From contig NZ_BMQJ01000008.1 of the NCBI RefSeq assembly GCF_014648055.1, positions 152,751 to 216,750 on the forward strand: 64,000 bases of DNA. The letters are read 5' to 3'. The DNA is from Streptosporangium pseudovulgare. Its GTDB lineage: Bacteria; Actinomycetota; Actinomycetes; Streptosporangiales; Streptosporangiaceae. A model generated the notes under the pieces. That model saw only the letters and a list, made by a program, of their open reading frames with translations. It was not told where the DNA came from and ran no database searches. Below are positions 24,912-34,200 of the stretch, piece by piece. A program made the position numbers and the translations under genes. The number at the start of each line of letters is the position of its first letter. Within the stretch, counting starts at the first letter, position 1.

Positions 24912-26075
24912 GTGGAGTCTGCCTATCTCGATCACGCGGCGACCACGCCGATGCTGCCCGAGGCGATCGAGGCGATGACCGCCCAGCTCGGTGTGGTCGG
25001 CAACGCCTCGTCACTGCACGCCGCGGGCCGCCGGGCCCGCCGGGTCGTGGAGGAGGCGCGGGAGAACATCGCGGACGCGCTGGACGCCCGGCCGAGCGAG
25101 GTGGTCTTCACCTCCGGCGGCACCGAGGCCGACAACCTGGCCGTCAAGGGCCTGTACTGGGCCCGCCGCGCCAGGGGCGCGACCCGGATCCTGATGAGCG
25201 CGGCCGAGCACCACGCCGCCCTCGACCCCGCGCACTGGCTGGGCGACCACCAGGACGCGAAGGTGGAGCTGCTGGAGGTGGACGAGCTCGGCCGGGTGCA
25301 CCCGCAGACCCTCCGCGACGCCGTCGAGCGCGACCCGGAGAGCGTCGCCCTGGTGAGCGTGATGTGGGCCAACAACGAGGTCGGCACCGTCCAGCCGGTC
25401 CGCGTGCTCGCCGCCATCGCCCACAACCACGGCATCCCCTTCCACACCGACGCGGTGCAGGCCGTCGGCCAGCTCCCGGTCGCGTTCGCCGCCTCCGGCG
25501 TGGACGCCATGGCTGTCTCCGGCCACAAGGTCGGCGGCCCGATCGGCGCCGGCGCGCTGCTGCTGGCCCGCGGCGTCGATCCGGTGCCGGTGCTGCACGG
25601 CGGCGGCCAGGAGCGCGACGTGCGCTCCGGCACGCTCGACGCCCCGGCGATCGCCGGGTTCGCCGCGGCCGTGCGGACCGCGGTGGACCGTCAGGCCGAG
25701 ACCGCGGCCCGGCTGACCGCGCTCCGCGACGACCTGATCAGCCGGGTCCGCGAGGCCGTCCCCGACGTGATCCTCAACGGCGACCCGGTGAACCGGCTGC
25801 CCGGCAACGCGCACTTCTCCTTCCCCGGGTGCGAGGGCGACGCGCTGCTGATGCTCCTGGACGCCAAGGGCGTGGAGTGCTCGACCGGCTCGGCGTGCTC
25901 GGCCGGGGTGGCGCAGCCCTCCCACGTCCTGCTCGCCATGGGCGCCGACGCGGTCCGGGCGCGCGGCTCGCTCCGTTTCTCCCTGGGCCACACCTCGACC
26001 CGGGACGACGTGGACCGGGTGGCGGCCGTCATCGGCACGGTCGTCGAACGCGCCCGCCGGGCCGGTCTGAGCTGA
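24912..26075 (+). CDS. Cysteine desulfurase (IscS/NifS-like, class V aminotransferase)
   Basis: 387 residues from GTG 24912, with GGGAG upstream. The N-terminus [20 protein letters not shown] is the family hallmark. PLP Lys lies in [16 protein letters not shown] near 200, His in AEHHAALDP near 98, and the catalytic Cys in [17 protein letters not shown] near 325. The GSACS loop is complete. It supplies persulfide sulfur. mnmA follows on the same strand 123 bp on, so the sulfur probably feeds tRNA 2-thiolation, as well as Fe-S assembly. Confidence 0.93.
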   Translation: MESAYLDHAATTPMLPEAIEAMTAQLGVVGNASSLHAAGRRARRVVEEARENIADALDARPSEVVFTSGGTEADNLAVKGLYWARRARGATRILMSAAEHHAALDPAHWLGDHQDAKVELLEVDELGRVHPQTLRDAVERDPESVALVSVMWANNEVGTVQPVRVLAAIAHNHGIPFHTDAVQAVGQLPVAFAASGVDAMAVSGHKVGGPIGAGALLLARGVDPVPVLHGGGQERDVRSGTLDAPAIAGFAAAVRTAVDRQAETAARLTALRDDLISRVREAVPDVILNGDPVNRLPGNAHFSFPGCEGDALLMLLDAKGVECSTGSACSAGVAQPSHVLLAMGADAVRARGSLRFSLGHTSTRDDVDRVAAVIGTVVERARRAGLS

Positions 26076-26198
26076 CCCGCGCCGCCTGCCGTACGGGGGG
26101 CGGAGCGCCGCGCGGCCGTACGGCGACCGCCCGAGCGCCGGGGAAGGGCACGGCCGGGCTGACGGCGTGCCCCGCCGCGCGGGTACGCTCAAGGGGTT

Positions 26199-27269
26199 AT
26201 GACACTTCGCGTGCTTGCCGCCATGTCCGGCGGCGTCGACTCCGCCGTGGCCGCCGCCCGCATCGCCGAGGCCGGCCATGACGTCACCGGCGTGCATCTG
26301 GCGCTCTCGGCCAACCCGCAGTCCTACCGGACCGGCGCCCGCGGCTGCTGCACGATCGAGGACTCCCGTGACGCCCGCCGGGCCGCCGACGTCATCGGCA
26401 TCCCGTTCTACGTCTGGGACATGGCCGAACGCTTCCACCGTGACGTGGTGGAGGACTTCGTCAGCGAGTACGCCGCCGGCCGCACGCCCAACCCGTGCCT
26501 GCGGTGCAACGAGAAGATCAAGTTCGAGGCGGTCCTCACCCGGGCCCTCGCCCTCGGCTTCGACGCGGTGGCCACCGGCCACCACGCCCGGCTCGTCGAC
26601 GGCGTGCTGAGCCGCAGCCCCGACGCGGCCAAGGACCAGTCCTACGTCCTCGGGGTGCTCACCAGGGAGCAGCTCGGGCACGCGATCTTCCCGCTGGGCG
26701 ACTCCACCAAGGCGCAGGTCCGCGAGGAGGCCGCCCGGCGCGGGCTCACCGTGGCCGACAAGCCCGACAGCCACGACATCTGCTTCATCGCCGACGGCGA
26801 CACCCGGCGTTTCCTCGCCGACCGCCTCGGCGCGGCCCCCGGCCCGATCGTCGACGTCTCCGGCGAGGTCGTCGGCACCCACGAGGGGGCGTACGGCTTC
26901 ACCGTCGGCCAGCGCAAGGGCCTGCGCGTCGACCGTCCGGCTCCCGACGGCCGACCGCGCTACGTGCTGTCCATCGAGCCGGTCTCCAACACCGTCACGG
27001 TCGGCCCCCGCTCCGCCCTGGAGGTCACCACCATCGTGGCCGCCCGGCCGGTGTGGAACGGCCCGGTGGCCGAGCCGCGCGAGCCGCTGGCCTGCACCGT
27101 CCAGCTCCGCGCGCACGGCGAGGTGTACGGCTGCCGCGCCCAGCTCTCCGGCGACGAGGTGCACATCACGCTCGACGCCCCGGCCACCGGGGTCGCGGCG
27201 GGCCAGGCCGCGGTGCTCTACCTGGACGACACCGTGATCGGCTCGGCCACCATCGTCACCGCCGCCTAG
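26199..27269 (+). CDS. mnmA: tRNA-uridine 2-sulfurtransferase
   Basis: 356 residues from ATG 26199 ([20 protein letters not shown]). The PP-loop SGGVDS binds [21 protein letters not shown] carries the first catalytic Cys, and [20 protein letters not shown] the second. The PUA-like C-terminal part ([20 protein letters not shown]) is intact. The enzyme adenylates U34 of tRNA-Glu/Gln/Lys and replaces O2 with S. It is the expected partner of the upstream cysteine desulfurase. A strong hairpin terminator follows. Confidence 0.95.
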   Translation: MTLRVLAAMSGGVDSAVAAARIAEAGHDVTGVHLALSANPQSYRTGARGCCTIEDSRDARRAADVIGIPFYVWDMAERFHRDVVEDFVSEYAAGRTPNPCLRCNEKIKFEAVLTRALALGFDAVATGHHARLVDGVLSRSPDAAKDQSYVLGVLTREQLGHAIFPLGDSTKAQVREEAARRGLTVADKPDSHDICFIADGDTRRFLADRLGAAPGPIVDVSGEVVGTHEGAYGFTVGQRKGLRVDRPAPDGRPRYVLSIEPVSNTVTVGPRSALEVTTIVAARPVWNGPVAEPREPLACTVQLRAHGEVYGCRAQLSGDEVHITLDAPATGVAAGQAAVLYLDDTVIGSATIVTAA

Positions 27270-27327
27270 CCGTACGGCCGGTCGGCCGGTCGGCCGCCTG
27301 GGCGGTCAGCTATGCCCGGTCGGCCGG

Positions 27328-27360
27328 CCGGTCCCTCCCGCCCGGGGCGGGAGGGACCGG
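27328..27360. terminator. Strong bidirectional terminator between mnmA and the MBL-fold gene
   Basis: CCGGTCCCTCCCGCC and GGCGGGAGGGACCGG make a perfect 15-bp stem around the loop CGG. It lies in the 110-bp gap between two convergent genes. Confidence 0.85.
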
Positions 27361-27379
27361 CGGCGCGACGGACCCATGT

Positions 27380-28027
27380 CTACGGCAGATCGACGGACTC
27401 GCCCGGCTTGAGACGGCGGATGTCGGCCTTCTGCTGCTCGCCCTCCCGCTCAAGCCAGCCGTCGATCAGGCCGAGCCCGGCGTCGTTGAGCAGGCCGTCG
27501 TGGGTGGAGAAGGCGCGGGCCGGGCGGACCCGGCGCAGATACTCCACCATCTCCGCCATCTTCATCCAAGGCGCGTTGGTCGGCACCAGGAGGGTGGGGA
27601 CCTCCGTGCCGGGCGGGGTGAACGCGTCACCCGGGTAGAAGACCTCCTCGTCCACCAGGAACCCGGTGTTCCGCACGGCCGGGATGTCAGGGTGGTTGGG
27701 AGCGTGCCACTCGCCGACCACCTTCACCCCGAAACCGGCCGTGTCGAACGTGTCGCCGTGCCGTACGGTCCGGATCTCGGCGGGGAGGCCGGTCAGCGTG
27801 GCGGCCACCGCCTCGTTCGTCCAGATCTCCAGCGACGGGTCGGCCTCGACGGCCCGGCGCAGCCGTTCGACGTCGACGTGGTCGAAGTGCTCGTGGGTGA
27901 TGAGCACGGTGCGCGCCCCCTCCAGTGCGGACTCCTCGCTGAAGGCGCCCGGGTCGATCACCAGGGCCGAGCCGTCCTTCTCCAGGCGGACGCACGCGTG
28001 CCCGAACTTCGTCAGCTTCATCGTCAC
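27380..28027 (-). CDS. MBL-fold metallohydrolase (UlaG-like beta-lactamase superfamily)
   Basis: 215 residues from GTG 28027 (MTMKLTKFGHACVRLEKDGS; an in-frame ATG lies two codons later). The metal motif is ITHEHFDHVDVERL near 45 (H-x-H-x-D-H), and further ligands are GEWHAPNHPDIP, YPGDAFTPPG and FSTHDGLLN. The short N-terminus with GHACVRLE is that of the UlaG-like branch. It probably binds Zn or Mn and hydrolyses a phosphoester or lactone; the substrate is not readable. Cytoplasmic. It ends at a shared terminator. Confidence 0.85.
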   Translation of the reverse strand: MTMKLTKFGHACVRLEKDGSALVIDPGAFSEESALEGARTVLITHEHFDHVDVERLRRAVEADPSLEIWTNEAVAATLTGLPAEIRTVRHGDTFDTAGFGVKVVGEWHAPNHPDIPAVRNTGFLVDEEVFYPGDAFTPPGTEVPTLLVPTNAPWMKMAEMVEYLRRVRPARAFSTHDGLLNDAGLGLIDGWLEREGEQQKADIRRLKPGESVDLP

Positions 28028-28146
28028 AGCCTAGCCACGGGGGTCGGGACACGACCGGCCCGCCCGGCGGCCACCGGCTCCCGGACCCGCGCCGGGTGCC
28101 GGTGGCCGGGCGGAGCACCGGTCCGGGCGCGCCGGAGGCGGCGGGG

Positions 28147-29250
28147 TCAGTAGCCGACGTAGCCGCTGCCGGTCTTGCTGCCGACCACGCCGGGCACGTT
28201 GGAGACCGAACCGTACCGGCTGATGGCGTAGCGGACCCCGGCGATGATGTTGTCCACCGGGTTGTAGATGTCGCCGTGGCCCGGCAGCTTGTAAGAGTTG
28301 AAGGTCGGGTCGATGGTCTGCATCAGGCCCTTGGAGGGATGCCCCGCGGCCGCGTTGGAGTCCCAGTTGTTGATCGCGTGCGGGTTCCCGCCCGACTCGT
28401 GCTGGATGATCATCCAGATGTCGTTGGGGTTCATCTTCCCGACCGGGACACCCTGCTCCTTGAGAATCTCGATCGCCTGCTCGATCCACTCCTTGACCTT
28501 GCCGCTGGGGGCGGGGCCGCCGCCGGGCGGGGGCGGGCCGCTGGGCCCGTAACCGCCGAAACCGCCCCCCGATCCGTTGCCGCCGGGTGCGCCGCCTCCG
28601 GGGCCGCCGCCTCCGTTCGGCCCTCCCGCGGGGTGGTAGCCGATGGTCCGCTGCCAGTCCACGGTGTGGCCGGTCCCGGGCACGAACGGCTCGTCCCCGG
28701 GGTCGGCGATCCCGGTGAAGGTGAGATCCCGTTCACCGAGATACTTACCGATCTCCTTCATGGCCTTGGTCACGGCGGCGTCGGCCGCGTCGAAGTGGGG
28801 CTTCGCAGCGGTGGCGGCCGAGGAGGCCAGCTGCGAGATGCCCGCCGAGGTGTCCTGGGAGGTGTCCCCGCGGTTGGTCCTGCGGTAGGTGGCCACGTCG
28901 TTCAGGAGCGTGTCGGCGATTCTGCCGATCTTCGCCTTCGCGTCCTCCAGCGCCTTGGCGGCGGCGTCCAGGGAGTTCGCGCAGTTCGAGACGGCGAGCT
29001 CCAGCTCCTCACCCGCCCTGCCGTACTTGCTCATGTAGGTGGCGAAGTCGTCGGCGGAGTCGCCCTGCCAGGCGTCGTCCACGTTCTTCACGGCGGTGCC
29101 GAGGCCGCCGAAGTGCTCGTTCATCTTCCCGGCGGTACCGCGCCAGTGCTTGGCGACCGCGCGGATCGCCTCGGGGTTGCCGCTGACCTTGTCCAGGTAG
29201 TCGGCCAGCGGGCCGCCGCCGGGGAGCTGGCGGATCTGCTCGGAGCTCAT
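28147..29250 (-). CDS. WXG100-like N-terminus fused to lytic transglycosylase (SLT) domain; putative type VII exported murein hydrolase
   Basis: 367 residues from ATG 29250 (GGGAGCTG upstream). Residues ~1-110 form a WXG100-like helical hairpin: PEAIRAVAKHWRGTAGKMNE, DAWQGDSADDFATYMSKYG (W-x-G) and then a second helix. Residues ~110-165 are further helices. Residues ~190-250 are a Gly/Pro-rich linker, and ~255-367 an SLT domain: IWMIIQHESGGNPHAINNWD carrying the catalytic Glu, and HPSKGLMQTIDPTFNSY. No Sec signal is present; the WXG100 part would target it to the secretion machine whose genes lie further right. It would cleave MurNAc-GlcNAc bonds to open the wall. Its start overlaps the stop of the upstream small gene (TGATG). 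Confidence 0.82.
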   Translation of the reverse strand: MSSEQIRQLPGGGPLADYLDKVSGNPEAIRAVAKHWRGTAGKMNEHFGGLGTAVKNVDDAWQGDSADDFATYMSKYGRAGEELELAVSNCANSLDAAAKALEDAKAKIGRIADTLLNDVATYRRTNRGDTSQDTSAGISQLASSAATAAKPHFDAADAAVTKAMKEIGKYLGERDLTFTGIADPGDEPFVPGTGHTVDWQRTIGYHPAGGPNGGGGPGGGAPGGNGSGGGFGGYGPSGPPPPGGGPAPSGKVKEWIEQAIEILKEQGVPVGKMNPNDIWMIIQHESGGNPHAINNWDSNAAAGHPSKGLMQTIDPTFNSYKLPGHGDIYNPVDNIIAGVRYAISRYGSVSNVPGVVGSKTGSGYVGY

Positions 29251-29543
29251 CAGCTCCCACCCCCGGCCCGGTTCGCGCCGCGCACGTTGTCCTGCACCTG
29301 GTCGAGGGCCCGCTCCACGAGCCGGAGCTTCTTGCCGACGCGGCCGAGCTGGTCGTCGAGCGTCTTCTCGACCGTGTCGAGGGCCGCGGCGAGCCCGGAG
29401 GAGTCGGTCAGCCTGCCGAAGACGGAGGAGTCGGCCGTCTTGGCCGGGTACTGGCCGCCGAGCTCCTCGAACTTCCCGGCCAGTGTTTTCGCGGTCGTAC
29501 GGCACTGATCGAGCATTTGGAAATGGATGTCGACACCCGCCAC
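29250..29543 (-). CDS. Small WXG100/ESX-associated helical protein
   Basis: 97 residues from GTG 29543, with GGGAGGAGG about 9 nt upstream. It reads MAGVDIHFQMLDQCRTTAKT then LAGKFEELGGQYPAKTADSS. A helical hairpin follows (AALDTVEKTLDDQLGRVGKK, then LRLVERALDQVQDNVRGANR). There is no W-x-G, but size, helicity and the TGATG coupling to the WXG100-transglycosylase gene suggest that it is the secretion partner or chaperone of that protein. Confidence 0.6.
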   Translation of the reverse strand: MAGVDIHFQMLDQCRTTAKTLAGKFEELGGQYPAKTADSSVFGRLTDSSGLAAALDTVEKTLDDQLGRVGKKLRLVERALDQVQDNVRGANRAGGGS

Positions 29544-29718
29544 CGAGCCCGGCCTCCTCCCGTGTAGGCGCAAAGCCATCGAAGGCCGATCATAAGGGAC
29601 ATGGATCTTCGCGGGGCGGTGTCCCGGGAGGCACTGCCCGGCCGGACACCGCCGCCCGTGTTCCGGCAGGATGGATCCCGTCACGGTTTCGTTCCCGGTT
29701 CGTTGATGAGGACCCCGT

Positions 29719-30279
29719 ATGAGTGAGAACGCGATCTCGATCGCGCGAGTGTTCGACGGTGTCGAGCCCGGCAGTGGGCGGCCGTTCTTCGACTCCGGTC
29801 ACCCCCGGGCGGAGGATCCCGCCGAGCGGGAGCGGCTGGCGGCCTACCTCGACGGGGGCCGGGTGATCGCACACGAGCCGGGCCGCGACCCCGACCGGGT
29901 GGATTCCTCGCGCGGGGAGACGGTGCCGCGCGACGTCCGCACGGACGGGCGCTGGGTCTGGACGGACGCGGTCACCTACTACCTGCGGGAACACGGCCTG
30001 CTGCCCGACCCCGGGCTGTGCGGGCACGCCGCCGCCCACGGGTACCGCTGCCCCGAGGTCGGCGACGCCGAGGCGGACCGCGCGCTGCGTGCCCTGGGGC
30101 CTTCCTCGGTGCCCCTGCTCACGGTCGTCCCGGACGACACCGGGGCCGGCGCGCCCGAGCCCATCGTGCTGGAGACGTCCGCGGGGAGCCTGAGCGTCTC
30201 GCCCGACCTCACCCCCGAGGAGTTCGCCATCCTCGACGAGATGCGGCGGGCCACCGCCGAGCGGGACGGGGGCTCCTGA
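29719..30279 (+). CDS. Conserved hypothetical protein next to the secretion island
   Basis: 186 residues from ATG 29719, with GAGGA upstream. I do not recognise a named family. It contains DGRWVWTDAVTYYLREHGLL (residues ~78-97), a pattern seen in several small actinobacterial proteins near polymorphic toxins. There is one Cys pair region (GLCGHAAAHGYRCPEVGD) and an acidic C-terminal helix (DLTPEEFAILDEMRRATAER). No signal or membrane segment is seen. Its place between the WXG100-transglycosylase and the giant effector operon makes an immunity or regulatory role possible but unproven. Confidence 0.6.
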   Translation: MSENAISIARVFDGVEPGSGRPFFDSGHPRAEDPAERERLAAYLDGGRVIAHEPGRDPDRVDSSRGETVPRDVRTDGRWVWTDAVTYYLREHGLLPDPGLCGHAAAHGYRCPEVGDAEADRALRALGPSSVPLLTVVPDDTGAGAPEPIVLETSAGSLSVSPDLTPEEFAILDEMRRATAERDGGS

Positions 30280-30424
30280 CCGCTCTGCGGCCCCTCCGGC
30301 CCTGCCGGCGGTGTGTGCTCCGGCCCGGTCCCGCCCCGCGGTCCTGCTCCCCGGCCCCGTCCCGGTCCCGGCCGGCGTCCCCACCGTCCATGCGGCGGGC
30401 CGGGCCAGGGGTATGCCGGATTTA

Positions 30425-30452
30425 TTGGATCTTGCCGGACTGTGAATAGTGT
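30425..30452 (+). promoter_or_regulatory. Candidate promoter of the giant-effector operon
   Basis: TTGGAT (30425-30430), 16 bp, TAGTGT (30447-30452) lie in an AT-rich island within the 233-bp gap after 30279. The leader to GTG 30513 would be about 55 nt with GGGAGG just before the start. The -35 is weak. Confidence 0.35.
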
Positions 30453-30512
30453 GTCTAGTTCTGTTGGGGTTCTTGTGGCGTATGGTTTTCCTGACTCCGG
30501 GAGGTGAAGACG

Positions 30513-30917
30513 GTGAGCGACGAGTTCCGCAGGACCATGGAAGAGCTGGCCGAGGAGTACAACCGGCAGGCGGCGCAGCTCCGCGAGACGTACGGCAGGC
30601 TCAACGAGCTGAACGTGACCGCGCAGTCCGACGACGGAATGGTGTCGGTGACGGTCGGACCGCGGGGCCAGGTCCAGGACCTCACGCTCGACCCCCGCGT
30701 CTACCGCAAGCTGTCCCCCTCCGAGCTGGCTCGGGCGATCATGGAGCAGATCGGCGCGGCGACGGGTGAGGTGGCCGATCAGACGAAGGAGCTGATGGCT
30801 CCGTTCCTGCCGGAGGGCCTGCCGTACGAGGAGGTCTTCGGCGAGGGCGCGAGCTTCGAGTCGTTCCTTCCCCAGCCGGTGGCGTTGCCGCCGATGGAGC
30901 CGGAGGGCCGTGAATGA
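30513..30917 (+). CDS. YbaB/EbfC-like small protein, first gene of the giant-effector operon
   Basis: 134 residues from GTG 30513 (GGGAGG 8 nt upstream; an in-frame GTG at 30504 lies inside the ribosome site). The YbaB core is NVTAQSDDGMVSVTVGPRGQ then VQDLTLDPRVYRKLSPSELA, the helix-beta-beta-helix fold of nucleoid-associated EbfC. A C-terminal tail of ~40 residues (KELMAPFLPEGLPYEEVFGE) goes beyond plain YbaB. In mycobacteria EspL, a YbaB-fold protein, stabilises ESX-1 substrates, so a chaperone or regulator for the downstream effector is as likely as DNA binding. It overlaps the next gene by ATGA. Confidence 0.8.
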   Translation: MSDEFRRTMEELAEEYNRQAAQLRETYGRLNELNVTAQSDDGMVSVTVGPRGQVQDLTLDPRVYRKLSPSELARAIMEQIGAATGEVADQTKELMAPFLPEGLPYEEVFGEGASFESFLPQPVALPPMEPEGRE

Positions 30918-31237
30918 CGGCGTCCGGTGACGGCTACTACGCCGAGTGGGCGGACCTGCGCCGCAGATCGCTGCAGTACGGCGAGGAGCGCGACTTCCTG
31001 CGCGAGCGGCGCGACGAGCTGTGGCAGGCGTTCCTGCGGGAGAGCCCCCCGCTGGGTGACGACCAGTACGGCGCGGAGCTGGAGAAGCGGCTGCCCGGCA
31101 TCAGGGACGCGCTCTTCGCGACGTTCGACGCGTACATCGACGAGGTCGGAGGCGTCCAGGAGCGGCTGAGGGTGAACGCCGCGACGTACGAGGGGGCCGA
31201 AGGAGCGGGAGTCATCCCCTCCTCGCGCAGCGTGTGA
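30914..31237 (+). CDS. Small helical ESX-type protein (WXG100-like size) preceding the giant effector
   Basis: 107 residues from ATG 30914 (ATGA overlap). It is almost all helix: DGYYAEWADLRRRSLQYGEE, RDFLRERRDELWQAFLRESP, LEKRLPGIRDALFATFDAYI and EVGGVQERLRVNAATYEGAE. There is no clear W-x-G turn. Length, polarity and position directly before a protein with a WXG100-like N-terminus suggest a heterodimer partner for export. Only 6 bp separate it from the giant gene. Confidence 0.6.
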   Translation: MTASGDGYYAEWADLRRRSLQYGEERDFLRERRDELWQAFLRESPPLGDDQYGAELEKRLPGIRDALFATFDAYIDEVGGVQERLRVNAATYEGAEGAGVIPSSRSV

Positions 31238-31243
31238 TCCTCC

Positions 31244-34200
31244 GTGGGGTTCGACGGTTTCCTCGTGCCCGACTGGGCCAAGCCGTACGTCGGCTGGGCC
31301 GTCGGGATGGACTGGCCGGAGGGGGACGAGTCACGGTGCTTCCGGCTCGCCGACGCCTGCGCGGCCACCGCCCGGAGCGTCGCCGGGGAGGGGCCGCTGT
31401 CCTCCCAGGGCTCGCTGGGGGCCGCGGGTGGCGTGAAATGGGACGGCGAGGCCCTGAAACTCTTCGCCGAGCACGTAAAGCAGGTCTCCGGAGGTAAGCA
31501 GGCCGAGCTGGTCGACCGCCTGGTGTCGGCGGCGCTGGAGCTCAACCAGGCCGGGGTGCAGGTCGAGTACACCAAGAAGATGATCGAGGTGTCGGTCTGG
31601 TTCCTGATCTTCCAGATCGGCTGGCTGCTGGCGGCCTCGGCAGGCCCGTGGGGCGCGCTGTCACTGGCGCTGATCGGCCCGCGCGTGCAGCTCGCCCGGA
31701 TGACGATCCGGCAGATCGCCCAACGGCTGCTGATCAACCTCGCCCTGTTCGGCGGGCTGGGCATCGCCATGGACGTGGGGGTGCAGCTGTCCCAGTCGCG
31801 GCGCGACGGCATCGACTGGGAGTCGGTCAAGGCGTCGGGAATGATGGGCGCGCTGAGCGGCGTGTTCCTCACCGCCCTGCCGGCCGGGCTGTCCGGGCTG
31901 TCGACCGCGGGGCTGCGGGCGGGGCTGAGCCGGGCCGAGATGACGGCCTTCGAGAAGTTCCTGGCGGCCTCCACCAGCTCCATGTGGGGCATGATGGCCC
32001 AGTCCGGGCTGGCCAACGGCGCGGCCACCGCGATCAGCCTGGGGATGAGCGGCCAGTTCGACTGGGAGATGGTGCTCAAGGGCACCACGGCCGGCGTGAT
32101 CGGCGGCGCGGACGCGCACTGGGCTGGGCAGCCGACGGTGCGCGGCGCGGGCGGCGACGGAGGAGGGCCCGCCCACGGCGGTGACGGCGGCGGGCCCGCC
32201 GGCGGCCCGGCGGGCGGACACTCCGCCGGGGGTACGGTCCCGCACGACCCGGGAGGCCCGTCCGGTCCCGCCGGCGCGGTCACGCACGACCCGGGCGGTC
32301 CGTCCGGCCCCGGGGGGACTCCGCCCGATCCCGGTGGGCCGCCCGGACCCGGCGGCGCGGTCACGCACGACCCCGGCAGGCCGTCCGGCCCCGGCGCCGC
32401 GGGCGCTCACCAGGCCGGTTCCGGCCGTCCCGCCGACCCGGTCACCGCCTCCGGCGGCACCGGTCACGCCCCCGCGGACCCGGCCACCGTCCTGGCGCAG
32501 GCCGTTCCCCCGGCTGCCCTCGGACCGGACGGCACGGCCTCGCCGCACACCGCGCCGCAGGCCGTTTCCCCGGTCGCCCTCCGGCCGGACGGCACGGCCT
32601 CGCCGCACACCGCGCCCCTCGTGGACGCGGCGGCCCCGGCGCGCGTGCCGGCCCACGCCGAGACGACCGCCCCGGCCTTCACCTCCAGGAACGGGGGCGG
32701 GCCCGCCGGGTCCGCCGTACGGACGGAGAACCCCGGTCCGGGGACCGCGGCCGGGCGGGTGGAGAGCACCGGTCCGGCGTCCGCCGTCACACGGACGGAA
32801 GGCGGGAGCCAGACACATCCGGCCGCCGGGCCGGGCCGGGCGCACGTGACGGCGGACGGCACGGCACGTCCGGGTCCGGGCGGCACCGCGCACTCCGGGC
32901 CCGGTACGGCCGCGCATCCCGCGCCCGACACCGCGCGGCCCGGTTCCGGCGATGCCGCGCACTCCGGCACCGCGCGGCCTGGTTCCGGTGATGCCGCGCA
33001 CTCCGGCGCCGGGGGCGCCGCGCGTCCCGGGCCCGAGGCCGCCGTTCCCACCGTGCCCGCCCCGCGGGACCCGGTCACCACCGGGGAGAGCGCCCCGGCC
33101 GCGCGGCCGGGGGCGGGGAGCATCGACTCGCTGATCAACCACGGGGACGGGCGGGGAACCGCCACCGTCCTCACCGAGCAGCCGGGCGCGCTCGCGCCAC
33201 AGCCGTTCCCGGCCGCCGACCCGGACGCGGTGCGGCCGCCGCGCCCCATCACCCTGCGCGACCACGAGAGCTTCGCCCAGAGCGTGGCCACGGGGATCAC
33301 CGGCCCCCGGGAGCCGCTCAGGACCGGCGCGGAGAGCATGCGGGCCGACCGGGTCACCCTGGGCGACGGAACGCGGGCGGTGGACAAGGAACTGGCCGGC
33401 CGGGACGCCCGGGACCGCGAGTACCTCACCTCACGCCTGGGGCAGGCCGTCGGGGCCGACGTGGCCGCCGTGCACATCACCGGCGAGCGGCGCGTCCTCG
33501 TCGACTGGGTCGGCGGGGAGCGGGCGGAGGTCCGCCTGAACCCCGACGGGAGCTGGGAGGCGCCGGGCCACCACGGCACGGCGGACGGCGTCCTGCTGGG
33601 CCTCCTCGACACGCTCACCAGCCACTACGACCGCTTCCGGTTCCCCGACGCCGACCTCGATCTACGGGCGGCGGACATCGACCTGCGGGTCGGGGAGAAC
33701 GGCTCGCTGAGGGCGTTCGACCACGAGAAGGCGTTCCAGGGCATCCTCCCCGACACCCGCAACCCCTTCGTCCGGCACTTCTTCCGGGAGACGGCCCCGA
33801 TGAGGGTCGAGTGGGCGGGGAACCCGCTCAGCCGGAGCGACATCGAGGTCCTCCGCGCGCGGATCGACGCGCTGGAGGGCGAGTTCCGGGTGCTGGGCCG
33901 GGACGACTGGTACGCCAACGCCAAATTCGCCTTCGACCGGATCGCCGAGCACGCCGAGGGCACGACGTCGCTCCTCGACGCCGCCCGGGAGCCCGCCGAT
34001 CCCCGTCCCGGCCGGGCACCGAGCCGCGCGAACGGCCCGGACGCCCTACCGGGAAGCGAGGAACCGGCGTCCTCCGGCGGGACGCGGGACGGGACGTCCG
34101 AGGGCGAGATGCGGGACGGGACGTCCGAGGGCGAGTCGCGGGACAGGGCGTCCGAGGGTGGGACGCGGGACGCGGCGTCCGCGGACGGGGCGCGCGGCGT

